A DNA stretch of 8,831 nt from Planctomycetota bacterium (GTDB lineage Bacteria > Planctomycetota > SZUA-567 > JAFGNG01): contig JAFGNG010000205.1 of NCBI GenBank assembly GCA_016927125.1, positions 1 to 8,831 of the forward strand, written 5' to 3'. Shown piece after piece: positions 1 to 6,547 of the stretch (position 1 is the stretch's first letter; the number at the start of each line of letters is the position of its first letter). Position numbers and translations under genes: made by a program. The notes under the pieces were generated by a model. That model saw nothing but the letters and a program-made list of their open reading frames with translations. It was not told the DNA's origin and did no database searches.

Positions 1-143
1 AAGATACTATGAAACAACTCCAGGAGCTTAAAAACCTGGTGGAAGCCCCACTGCCAAAGGTTATGCAGCAATCCGTCCGGATGCAGCAGGGGCGCGCCCA
101 GCCGCCACGCCTGCAACTCCCGCAGGGCGTGAGGAGGACATAA
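1..143 (+). CDS. fliI: C-terminal end of flagellum-specific ATPase FliI (partial, 5' end outside window)
   Basis: One frame is open from the left edge to a TAA at 141-143; the other two + frames stop within the first 31 nt. The visible 46 residues start DTMKQLQELKNLVE. This fits the end of FliI, whose last helix in many phyla has the pattern (D/E)(S/T)xxxLxxL. It is followed by a Pro/Gln/Arg-rich tail of about 30 residues (RAQPPRLQLPQGVRRT at the end), longer than in E. coli or Bacillus FliI. The best support is context: fliI directly precedes fliJ in most flagellar operons, and here the fliJ ribosome-binding site (GAGGAGG, 131-137) lies inside the end of this gene. FliI is the cytoplasmic ATPase of the flagellar type III export apparatus. 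No Walker motif is visible because that part lies outside the window, so the identification is inferred from position and a short tail. Confidence 0.55.
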   Translation, partial: DTMKQLQELKNLVEAPLPKVMQQSVRMQQGRAQPPRLQLPQGVRRT

Positions 144-144
144 C

Positions 145-597
145 GTGGCTAAACGTTTTCAATTCCGCTTAGAGCCGGTTCTCAAGCACCGCAGCCGCGT
201 GGAGGAGGATCGCCTCCTGGAGTTCGCGCATGAGCAAGGCCGGGTGGTTGAGCAGCAGCGTTACCTGAACAACCTCGCGGAGGAGAAGCATTTTGAACAG
301 GATGAAATTATTCGTATCCACGACGAGCACGGCGATTTCACCAGCATGCTGGAATGCCATCGGTATATCAATACGCTCAACCTGCGATCAGCCTATGGCA
401 GGGTGGAGCTCTCCCGGTGGGAAATGGCGATGGAAAAACGCCGCGAAGCCCTGCTCGAGGCCCGGAAGAAAAAACGGGCAGTAGAATTGCTGAAGGAACA
501 CCAGCAGGAAGACCACCGGAAGGCGATGGAAAGCGAAGAGGCCAAGTATCTCGACGAACTTGCGATCAAAAAATTCCGCGCCCCGGAACACGATTAG
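145..597 (+). CDS. fliJ: Flagellar export protein FliJ
   Basis: The product is 150 residues, the usual FliJ length. It begins MAKRFQFRLEPVLKHRSRVE, matching the family N-terminal signature (FxFRLExVLxxRxxxE). The rest is almost entirely charged, heptad-like helix (rich in E, R, K, L and Q), as expected for the antiparallel coiled coil that inserts into the FliI hexamer like the gamma subunit of F-type ATPases and couples it to the export gate. The start is GTG at 145, chosen because it gives the family N-terminus and lies 7 nt after GAGGAGG (131-137). It begins one base after the stop of the preceding gene, so translation is probably coupled. A 25-nt gap separates it from the next gene. FliJ is poorly conserved in sequence, so the call rests on the N-terminal motif, coiled-coil character, length and position after fliI. 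Confidence 0.88.
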   Translation: MAKRFQFRLEPVLKHRSRVEEDRLLEFAHEQGRVVEQQRYLNNLAEEKHFEQDEIIRIHDEHGDFTSMLECHRYINTLNLRSAYGRVELSRWEMAMEKRREALLEARKKKRAVELLKEHQQEDHRKAMESEEAKYLDELAIKKFRAPEHD

Positions 598-622
598 AAG
601 ATTCGGATAAGGGAAAATTATA

Positions 623-1480
623 ATGGCTAAGAAGCGCTCCTTGATTTCCCAGTTGTGGTGGATTGGCATGACCATCCTGGGGCTGAATTTTCTCGGCCTC
701 CTGATCTTCCTCGGCACGCTTTCGATCGGCGGGAAGATTACCCCCGAGGCCTTGTGGCAGATGGCCTATATTATCCGCGGGGAGTCCGTCGGGATCTCTG
801 TTGAAGACAACCGCCATTACCAGAAATTACTACAGCGGGAACAAGAGGAAGCGAAGCTGTTACAGCAGGAAAAGGGCACCGGCAAGCTTCATCTCGCCGC
901 CCGGGAAGCGGAGGTGGAGATGGCTGAACTCCGGCAGATGGAGGAGCAGGCGATCGCGCAGCGATTGGAGCTTGAAAAAGAGAGCAACCAGAAACTGCGC
1001 AGCGAGATTGAAAGCCTTAAGCAGGAAGCAAACCTCGCCCTCGAGATGCTGGATGAGGAGAAGCAAAAGCAGGTCGTGGTTTCGCAGGCCGAGCAGAACC
1101 AGCGCCTGAAGAAGGCCTTTGCCAATATGGATCCGGGAGATATAGCGACCGATCTGGTAGCCATAGCCAATAATGATCCCGGCTACGCCGTGCGCTTGAC
1201 AGAGCTGCTGGCGCCGGGGTTACTGGCGGAGGTAATGGCGGAAATCCCTACTGAAACCCGCCAGGAACTGCTGCCGATCCTGCATAACGAATTCGCTGAC
1301 ATGCCGCCGCAGCAGGTCGTGGACACCTGGGTGGGCAAGGGTTTGACCCCGAAGCAGATGCGGAATCACCTCGACAGCATGTCAACCACCCAGGCCCTGC
1401 AAGTGCTGCGCTTGATGGAACGGACGACCCGCGACGAAGTCTGGGAATTGGTTGCGCCAGTCTCAACGGAGACGCCGTAA
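623..1480 (+). CDS. MotE/YlxF-like membrane-anchored coiled-coil protein with MgtE_N-like C-terminal domain
   Basis: The 285-residue product has a short basic N-terminus (MAKKRS), one hydrophobic segment at about residues 11-37, a long charged coiled coil at about 64-162, and a helical C-terminal domain at about 163-280. That domain has repeated patterns such as FANMDPGDIATDLVAI and LAEVMAEIPTETRQELLPIL, which resemble the MgtE N-terminal helical repeat found in the MotE family. MotE was described in Sinorhizobium as a periplasmic chaperone of the motility protein MotC. In Gram-positive fla operons the equivalent gene, ylxF, also sits between fliJ and fliK, as it does here apart from the extra FecR gene. 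The topology suggests an inner-membrane anchor with the coiled coil and C-terminal domain in the periplasm. The ATG at 623 follows a modest AAGGG (609-613). The exact role in this organism is unknown; family membership is inferred from architecture and position. Confidence 0.75.
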   Translation: MAKKRSLISQLWWIGMTILGLNFLGLLIFLGTLSIGGKITPEALWQMAYIIRGESVGISVEDNRHYQKLLQREQEEAKLLQQEKGTGKLHLAAREAEVEMAELRQMEEQAIAQRLELEKESNQKLRSEIESLKQEANLALEMLDEEKQKQVVVSQAEQNQRLKKAFANMDPGDIATDLVAIANNDPGYAVRLTELLAPGLLAEVMAEIPTETRQELLPILHNEFADMPPQQVVDTWVGKGLTPKQMRNHLDSMSTTQALQVLRLMERTTRDEVWELVAPVSTETP

Positions 1481-2859
1481 TGTTGTTGAGAAGTTTTTCT
1501 TTGGCAGTTCACCCCAGCCTTAAACCGCGCGTTCCCGGCAAGATTTTTCCCGGGGGTATCCTGGCATTAGGGGTGATGATCAGCATGGGATTATCGGCAG
1601 CGCTATTGTCGGCTTCTGAGCCGGATGAATCCTATGTGCCCACCACAATCGTGGAGGAAGAGAACTGGGCGCTTGGTAAAGGGATTATAATTCGCGGCGC
1701 CCAACGGGAGATTGGCGAGGTAATCGCAATCCGCAGGGCAGAGGAAACTGATTCCCTGGTGCCGAGAGCCAAGATCTCCCGATCTGAAACAGAACCTGGG
1801 AGAGTGTTTTCACAGCTTAATGTGGGCGATATTATCCTGACCGGTGACACCGTCTCCACCGAGCCGGGCGCGGTTATGGAGATATTACTTGGGCTCAATG
1901 CCCGCCTCCGCCTGGAACCAGGAACCCGCCTGCGAATGGTGGAGATGGATGCCAGGAAGACTCTGAAGGGGGTTATAACCCACCGCCGGATGGAGCTTTT
2001 AAGCGGGGGGATCAGGGCCAGGGTGCGGGAGAACACTGTCACCCCCAGCCCGATCTTATTTGCAATGGATAAGGTTGAAATCACCGTGGGGTTGGAGCAA
2101 TTTGCGGTTCCCGGCGGGATAGATGTCTTTATCAATTATGGGTCTGTTGGCCAGGAGAGGGATGTTGCAGTTTATAACGGGACGGTGGAAATTTTCCGCC
2201 CCGCGTACCTGAGCCGCAAGATGGAGAGGATCTTTTTGACCAGCGGCTCCCGCCTGTTGATCCCGGAGCAGAAAGTGCCATTTTCGACGCCATTGACGCT
2301 GGCATCCCCCTATTTCGAAGCGGAGGAGATCGAGGACTGGCCACTATTGCTCAAACATTTGCGGGCCTGCGGGGAAGAACTAAAATCTGAACATCCTGCT
2401 TGCGGTTATGTGGAATCAAATCTTTGGCTCGGTCTCGGTGAAGCCTTGCAGCAGGAAATCTCGCGCCTGGCAGGGACCCCTGGTAATGAAGACCTGAATC
2501 CTGTTATTAATCAAGAAGCAGGCTTTCGCCAGCGCTTCCTGGCCAGGTTGAACTGGCTTTTGGAGCAGAGACCGCTTGGTGCCGCGAGGCCGAAGCAATC
2601 CGAAGATTCCAAGGCAGATAACAGCGCCGGGGGGGTATATCAAGCGAAGATGGTTCTACCCGCACCGGAAATTTCCCTGCGCAACCGCCTGCTTCTGGAA
2701 TCGACTTTTCCAGGGATTATCAAACCCATGGAGGGGGATAACCAGCGGGTGGCAGCGGCAATCCGGCGATTGCAGATGGCCTCGGCTTTCAGTAATGAAG
2801 ACTGGCGAAGAAGAGCAGCGCCGCCGCCTTTACAGGAAGAAATGTTAAGTGGCCCATAA
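1480..2859 (+). CDS. Exported FecR-domain protein encoded in the flagellar operon
   Basis: The 459-residue product has a basic N-terminal stretch, then a hydrophobic segment at about residues 22-45 ending in ALLSASEPDE, consistent with a signal peptide or membrane anchor. Residues about 79-240 look like a FecR domain: the core LNVGDIILTGDTVSTEPGAV, then LGLNARLRLEPGTRLRM, LLSGGIRARVRE, and ITVGLEQFAV where the family usually has a V.T..GTxFAV pattern. FecR domains are periplasmic; in the classical system they relay signals to a sigma factor, but many stand-alone versions have no known function. Residues about 241-459 match nothing I recognise. The start overlaps the previous stop (TAATG, 1478-1482) and is preceded by GGAG (1468-1471), so it is coupled to the motE-like gene. 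A start at internal Met33 or Met36 would still keep most of the hydrophobic stretch. No sigma-factor gene adjoins it, so a link to FecI-type signalling is not supported. Confidence 0.7.
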   Translation: MLLRSFSLAVHPSLKPRVPGKIFPGGILALGVMISMGLSAALLSASEPDESYVPTTIVEEENWALGKGIIIRGAQREIGEVIAIRRAEETDSLVPRAKISRSETEPGRVFSQLNVGDIILTGDTVSTEPGAVMEILLGLNARLRLEPGTRLRMVEMDARKTLKGVITHRRMELLSGGIRARVRENTVTPSPILFAMDKVEITVGLEQFAVPGGIDVFINYGSVGQERDVAVYNGTVEIFRPAYLSRKMERIFLTSGSRLLIPEQKVPFSTPLTLASPYFEAEEIEDWPLLLKHLRACGEELKSEHPACGYVESNLWLGLGEALQQEISRLAGTPGNEDLNPVINQEAGFRQRFLARLNWLLEQRPLGAARPKQSEDSKADNSAGGVYQAKMVLPAPEISLRNRLLLESTFPGIIKPMEGDNQRVAAAIRRLQMASAFSNEDWRRRAAPPPLQEEMLSGP

Positions 2860-2877
2860 AGTAATAAAGTTTATGGG
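2853..2877. repeat. 8-bp perfect inverted repeat at the fecR-fliK junction
   Basis: CCCATAAA (2853-2860) and TTTATGGG (2870-2877) are exact reverse complements separated by 9 nt. The left arm contains the stop codon of the FecR gene (2857-2859). The right arm overlaps the -35 box of the sigma-28-like promoter (2865-2872). No T-run follows the right arm, so a standard intrinsic terminator is unlikely. It could be an operator over the -35 box or an RNA hairpin protecting the 3' end of the upstream message. Confidence 0.6.
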
Positions 2878-2891
2878 GCGACAGCCGATAA
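2865..2891 (+). promoter_or_regulatory. Sigma-28 (FliA/SigD-type) promoter upstream of fliK
   Basis: TAAAGTTT (2865-2872), an 11-nt spacer (2873-2883) and GCCGATAA (2884-2891) match the E. coli sigma-28 consensus TAAAGTTT-N11-GCCGATAA at all 16 defined positions with the exact spacing. It lies in a 129-nt gap between two flagellar genes and reads towards fliK, the context expected for a real flagellar promoter. A transcript would start around 2898-2900 and carry a leader of about 90 nt before fliK. A second, poorer -35-like TAAAGTAA lies just upstream at 2857-2864. The promoter would boost fliK and genes downstream late in assembly, in addition to read-through from the upstream operon. Confidence 0.88.
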
Positions 2892-2988
2892 TTAGAAGGA
2901 AGAAGTGTAAAACTATTTAGGTAAAGGATGCAAAGGAAGATGGGAATGGATTCCGGCTTCATACTACTCAAGAAAGCGAGGTACTTTA

Positions 2989-5073
2989 ATGCTGGGATCA
3001 GGGATGCCATCCTCCATGCTGGAGGGAGCACTTAAGCTATTTTCTTTGCTGGGTGCAACCTCCAAACAAAACACAGGCGCAACTCCTGCGAGCAGCTCTT
3101 CAGGCCAGGCCTTGGCAAGCGGAGATGCCGAGAAAAAGCAATTCATTTCCATGCTCAATAAGTTTGTTAATGGGTCTGGAAAATCGCCAGCGTCAACCAA
3201 GCAAACCTTGTCGAATACCCAGACCGGCTATAAATCCGGTTTGGTCAACAGCAAGCCGGGATCACCGGCGGAACTTCCTGCTTCGCCTGAGATCAATGAA
3301 TTGGTCGGCAGGCTGCTGATCCTGACTGAAGAAGGTGTTATCAATCCCGATGACCTGAGTGAACTCTCCGACAAGGAATTCGCGGAGCTCGTCAGTTGGA
3401 TTATGGATGGCGCGGGCGGCCTCTTCCCACCTCTGGAAGCTGGTGATATCCTTGAAAAACTTAAGGAATGGCTCTCCCTGTTACAATCCGCGATCTCTAT
3501 CGCAGACCTGGATCTCCAGGGCGCGGAAGCAGAATTGAACGCACAGGGCGGCGCCATCCAACCGGCCGGGAATAATGAGATCCCTCTGGCCGAGGAAGTT
3601 TCCAACCTCTTGCGGGAGATTTTAAACGCTTCCCAGGCGCCTAGCCTGGGTGAGGGGCACTATAATCAGCCAGCAACCGAGGTTAATCCAGAAATTGATA
3701 CCAGCTCATTGCTCTCCACGATTGCCGGGCTGGATGGTTTGACCGCGGAAGAAAAGCAGGCCCTCGCCGAGGCCTTCCTACAGGAGGTGGCGCGGATTGC
3801 GAATCATCATCCAAATCCGAATAATGCTTCAGGTTCAGACCAGTCAGCCTCCGCAAAATTGAGCGGGTTCGAGAATTTCGAAAGTGAGGACAGCGGCCTG
3901 ACCCTGGAAGAAATTTTACAGAACATGGATCCAGCTGTCCTGAAGCAGGCGCTCTCCAATGCGGCGAAGAGTGTCGGCGCGCCACCGCTGTTGCAGGACC
4001 AGGGCGAGGTGTCAAAGCTGCCAACCCCGATTCTCAAGGCATTGGCGGTCGAGATCATCCAGGTGGAAAAAGGTACCGATCCCAGCCTCTTGGCAGAGCT
4101 GGATCTCCTTGCCAGGAATAATATCTTACAGCGGATGATAACCTCGCAGGGTAATCAAGGAGAACTTGCTGCTGATACTGGTAAAAATCTTGCCGGTGGC
4201 GAGGCTGCAAACTTACTCAAGGAAGGCGAAGTGCCGGTTGAGGCCTCCCTCGGATCTGCACCGGCAATCCAGGCTGCAGCGAATAATAAAGCTGCTGCAG
4301 AAACCTCAAACTCACCAGTTGAGGAACACCTCTTTGAGACAGCGACAGAGAATCTGGACAGAAGGATTGAACCGCTTGAAAATGAGCAGGAACTGGCGGA
4401 TTCCAAGGGCGAATCATTCCGGGAAAACCGCTCCCAGGAGTCGCAAGTATTTTCCGAATCTGAAGTTGTGGAATCTGGCAACAATCCGGCTTCAACTCCA
4501 TTACCATTTGAAAATACTATAGTTACGATGTATCCAGAGGCTGAGGGTGTCTCTGCTGCAATGCCACAGGCAGAGCCTGGTGTGATTACTAACATTTCAG
4601 TAGCACTGGGCGCCACAGAGACCGGGGTACCTAGCTATGTTGATTCTGAGCGCAATCTGGAGCAGGTGAGTCAGGCGCTGAGGATGTCGGTCCGCAGGGG
4701 TATCCAGAGCGCTACGCTAAGGCTTTCCCCGCCGGAGCTTGGCGAACTAAAGTTGCAAGTTACTGTTAAGCAAGGGATTGTGTCCGCGAAGCTCTGTGTG
4801 GATACTCCGCAGGCCAGAGACCTGTTATCTTCCGGACTTTCCCAATTACGCGAGTATATGCAGTCGGAAGGCATTCGTACTTCTGAACTTTCAGTCGAAT
4901 ATGACGCGGACGAAAACAACGAAACGCAGCGCGGCGAGGAGTTTGCCCAAGAGTTTGCCGGGCGCCGCGGCTCTTCCCGGCAACCGGTTGAAGAGGAAAT
5001 GCTCGAAGAGCAGAATAAACCTGAAGTTAGGGGCATTTTTATGGAAGGAGGGCGAGTGAATACAGTTGCCTGA
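2989..5073 (+). CDS. fliK: Flagellar hook-length control protein FliK
   Basis: The 694-residue product has a long, low-complexity N-terminal and middle part rich in Ala, Ser, Asn, Gln and Glu, as expected of the secreted molecular ruler. A conserved C-terminal Flg_hook domain lies at about residues 557-639. Its hallmark is LRLSPPELGELKLQV (577-591), followed by RDLLSSGLSQLREYMQSEGI, matching the family pattern LxPxxLGxxxVxV...RxxLxxxLxxLRxxLxxxG. FliK is exported during hook growth, measures hook length, and its C-terminal domain contacts FlhB to switch export from hook to filament substrates. The tail after the domain (640-694) is charged and Glu-rich. FliK is about 405 residues in Salmonella; the extra length here is in the ruler part, which would fit a long hook, though length scaling is only inferred. 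ATG 2989 follows GAGG (2978-2981) at 7 nt. It has its own sigma-28-type promoter. Confidence 0.92.
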   Translation: MLGSGMPSSMLEGALKLFSLLGATSKQNTGATPASSSSGQALASGDAEKKQFISMLNKFVNGSGKSPASTKQTLSNTQTGYKSGLVNSKPGSPAELPASPEINELVGRLLILTEEGVINPDDLSELSDKEFAELVSWIMDGAGGLFPPLEAGDILEKLKEWLSLLQSAISIADLDLQGAEAELNAQGGAIQPAGNNEIPLAEEVSNLLREILNASQAPSLGEGHYNQPATEVNPEIDTSSLLSTIAGLDGLTAEEKQALAEAFLQEVARIANHHPNPNNASGSDQSASAKLSGFENFESEDSGLTLEEILQNMDPAVLKQALSNAAKSVGAPPLLQDQGEVSKLPTPILKALAVEIIQVEKGTDPSLLAELDLLARNNILQRMITSQGNQGELAADTGKNLAGGEAANLLKEGEVPVEASLGSAPAIQAAANNKAAAETSNSPVEEHLFETATENLDRRIEPLENEQELADSKGESFRENRSQESQVFSESEVVESGNNPASTPLPFENTIVTMYPEAEGVSAAMPQAEPGVITNISVALGATETGVPSYVDSERNLEQVSQALRMSVRRGIQSATLRLSPPELGELKLQVTVKQGIVSAKLCVDTPQARDLLSSGLSQLREYMQSEGIRTSELSVEYDADENNETQRGEEFAQEFAGRRGSSRQPVEEEMLEEQNKPEVRGIFMEGGRVNTVA

Positions 5074-5151
5074 GAAATTGGGGAGAAATCCAAGGTTTAG
5101 TGTATTTATTATCGGAAATAGACGATTAAGCAGAAAGGAGGTAAAAAAATA
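5074..5151 (+). promoter_or_regulatory. fliK-flgD gap with a near-perfect Shine-Dalgarno sequence
   Basis: This 78-nt gap contains AAAGGAGGT (5134-5142), the strongest ribosome-binding site in the window, 9 nt before the flgD ATG. This fixes the flgD start and suggests high translation of the hook cap compared with the upstream genes. I find no convincing promoter or terminator in the gap; GACGATTA (5122-5129) is a poor sigma-28 -10 with no -35 partner. Confidence 0.7.
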
Positions 5152-6141
5152 ATGGCTATTGATGCAGTTGCAAGCAGCACTGAGAACCTTTTTGTCAACT
5201 CAACTACAGAGAAGGCGAAGGTTAACAATCAGGCAGAAGTTTCCCAGGATGAATTTCTGCAGTTGCTGGTTGCACAGATGACCCACCAGGACCCGCTTGA
5301 GCCAATGGACAACGCGGAGTTCATGAGCCAGTTGGCCCAGTTGCAGGCGTTGGATGAACAGATCCAGACCAACGAAACCCTGAGCGCCATGCACCTGGAA
5401 AGCCAACTCGGGTCGGCATCGTCATTGCTCGGTACTCTGGTGACGGGGATGAATGATAACAATGCCCAGGTCGAGGGGATTGCGGCGCGGATTTCGGTTG
5501 ATAACGGCGTTGCCTATATCGTCCTCGATAATATGCAGAAGCTGGCCCTGTCCGAGGTTACCCAGGTCGATGTGATTATGGAACCGCCGGACGATGGCAC
5601 CAACGAGGCCGCCGAGATTCTGAATGTCGACGGCGAGTATGCCACCTATACCATCGGCGATGGCGCGGTCCAACTGGTTGGCTTCGAAGAAGAGTACATC
5701 TATGATGACGATGGCAATGTGAAGGATGTGATCTACCACAACAAGGCCGACGTCATTGATCGCGACAGCACCGATTACGGCGGCGGCTTCCTGACCATCA
5801 AGAACAACAACAGCACTGAGATGGACCAGCTCTTGATTCGCAACACCGATGATATCATGGTTCAGGATGATTATGTAGTCTACCAGGGCAAGGTGATTGG
5901 CAAGATCAACAGCAACGCGCGCGGCGCTAACGGAGACAACCTGACCATCAACTTCCTGACCACGGATGCGGATGACAAGGCGGTGGCCTCCCTGATCCAC
6001 GCGATCTACTACAATAACACCAGCGCTGATCCCAACACCAGCCCACGGGAAATCAGCTTTGTTCTCGGCGATGGCGAATTGGAAAGCGATCCCGCGACTG
6101 TCTCTGTTAATATGGAGATGGAGGTGGCTTCGAATGAGTAA
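5152..6141 (+). CDS. flgD: Flagellar hook-cap (hook assembly) protein FlgD with adhesin-repeat-like C-terminal extension
   Basis: Residues about 30-97 are a typical FlgD N-terminal domain, including FLQLLVAQMTHQDPLEPMDN (35-54) and EFMSQLAQLQALDEQ. Residues about 107-143 (VEGIAARISVDNGVAYIVL, then LSEVTQVDV) match the short segment that ends compact FlgD proteins. FlgD forms the scaffold at the tip of the growing hook, allows FlgE subunits to polymerise and is later discarded. Compact FlgD proteins are about 140-230 residues; this one is 329. The excess (about 160-325) looks like one repeat unit of large bacterial surface adhesins: ADVIDRDSTDYGGGFLTI (199-216), DQLLIRN, VVYQGKVIG, NLTINF, VASLIHAIYYNNTS, REISFVLGDG. 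I see no usual FlgD FnIII domain. The start is set by AAAGGAGGT 9 nt upstream, and the last 8 nt overlap the next gene. Confidence 0.92.
   Translation: MAIDAVASSTENLFVNSTTEKAKVNNQAEVSQDEFLQLLVAQMTHQDPLEPMDNAEFMSQLAQLQALDEQIQTNETLSAMHLESQLGSASSLLGTLVTGMNDNNAQVEGIAARISVDNGVAYIVLDNMQKLALSEVTQVDVIMEPPDDGTNEAAEILNVDGEYATYTIGDGAVQLVGFEEEYIYDDDGNVKDVIYHNKADVIDRDSTDYGGGFLTIKNNNSTEMDQLLIRNTDDIMVQDDYVVYQGKVIGKINSNARGANGDNLTINFLTTDADDKAVASLIHAIYYNNTSADPNTSPREISFVLGDGELESDPATVSVNMEMEVASNE
5629..6126 (+). other. Adhesin-type repeat domain within FlgD (residues about 160-325)
   Basis: Read in order, the segment follows the unit seen in tandem in giant RTX-like and cadherin-like adhesins: YTIGDGAVQL; an Asp-rich insertion EEEYIYDDDGNVKD; VIDRDSTDYGGGFLTI (family: VxDxDSxxFxGGxLTV); DQLLIRN (DRLxIRN); VYQGKVIG (VxYxGxxIG); NLTINF (LxVxFN); VASLIHAIYYNNTS (VxxLLRxIxYxNTS); REISFVLGDG (RxVxFxVxDG); ending VSVNMEMEV. 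The match is by motif memory, not by a search. Such repeats form calcium-rigidified beta sandwiches in cell-surface proteins. Here there is a single copy, fused after the hook-cap domain. Confidence 0.65.
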
Positions 6142-6547
6142 CCTGATTAATGCCTTGTCGAACTTTGTCCCCCCCGCCAGCGGAGCGCAGGTTGGCACAA
6201 CGAACCTTGCACCGGCAGCGGACCAAGGCGCGGAGTTCAAAGCCATTTTGCAGCAGAAGCTGGCAGAAGGCGGCAGCTCGGTACGTTTTTCCAAGCACGC
6301 GGTCGAACGCCTGCAGGACAGGCAGATTGACCTCTCCAGCGACGATCTCAACCGCATTGCAGAAGCGACCGACATGGTCCAGGCCAAGGGCGCGCGCGAG
6401 GCGCTGATGATGATGGGTAATGTCAACCTGATCGTCAGCGTAGCCAACCGCACCGTGGTGACCGCCATGCAGCCGGCGGAGAAAGCGGTATATACCAATA
6501 TCGATACGGCAATCCACTTAGGAGGATTAGTGAATAACGAGACTTAA
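6134..6547 (+). CDS. Conserved flagellar operon protein (TIGR02530-type)
   Basis: The 137-residue product has a variable N-terminus (1-48) and a conserved core: VRFSKHAVERLQDRQIDLS (50-68), KGAREALMMMGN, NLIVSVANRTVVTAM (98-112) and VYTNIDTAI (119-127). This is the signature of the small family found next to flgD and flgE in many flagellar operons, often called 'flagellar operon protein' or flg_new. Its function is not established as far as I know. I chose ATG 6134 over the upstream in-frame ATG at 6059 because it gives the family N-terminus, overlaps flgD by only 8 nt and follows GGAGG (6120-6124) at a 9-nt spacing. The overlap implies translational coupling with flgD. The position between flgD and flgE suggests a role in hook assembly, inferred only. 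Confidence 0.88.
   Translation: MSNLINALSNFVPPASGAQVGTTNLAPAADQGAEFKAILQQKLAEGGSSVRFSKHAVERLQDRQIDLSSDDLNRIAEATDMVQAKGAREALMMMGNVNLIVSVANRTVVTAMQPAEKAVYTNIDTAIHLGGLVNNET

Noticed and set aside
603..610. TCGGATAA as a sigma-28 -10 before the motE-like gene
   Set aside because: Only 6 of 8 bases match and no -35 box is present 11 nt upstream.
6059..6133. Upstream ATG extending the small flagellar gene by 25 codons
   Set aside because: The extension lies entirely inside flgD, lacks a ribosome-binding site of note and is not part of the family; ATG 6134 has GGAGG at proper spacing.
6192..6210. Sigma-54-like TGGCAC...TTGC upstream of flgE
   Set aside because: The spacing between the two elements is 8 nt instead of 5, and the site lies within the coding sequence of the small flagellar gene.
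5422..6498. 358-codon open frame on the - strand opposite flgD and the small flagellar gene
   Set aside because: It is a shadow of GC-biased coding on the + strand; its product is a low-complexity run of V, I, A, D and H with no recognisable domain, while the + strand has clear flagellar families.
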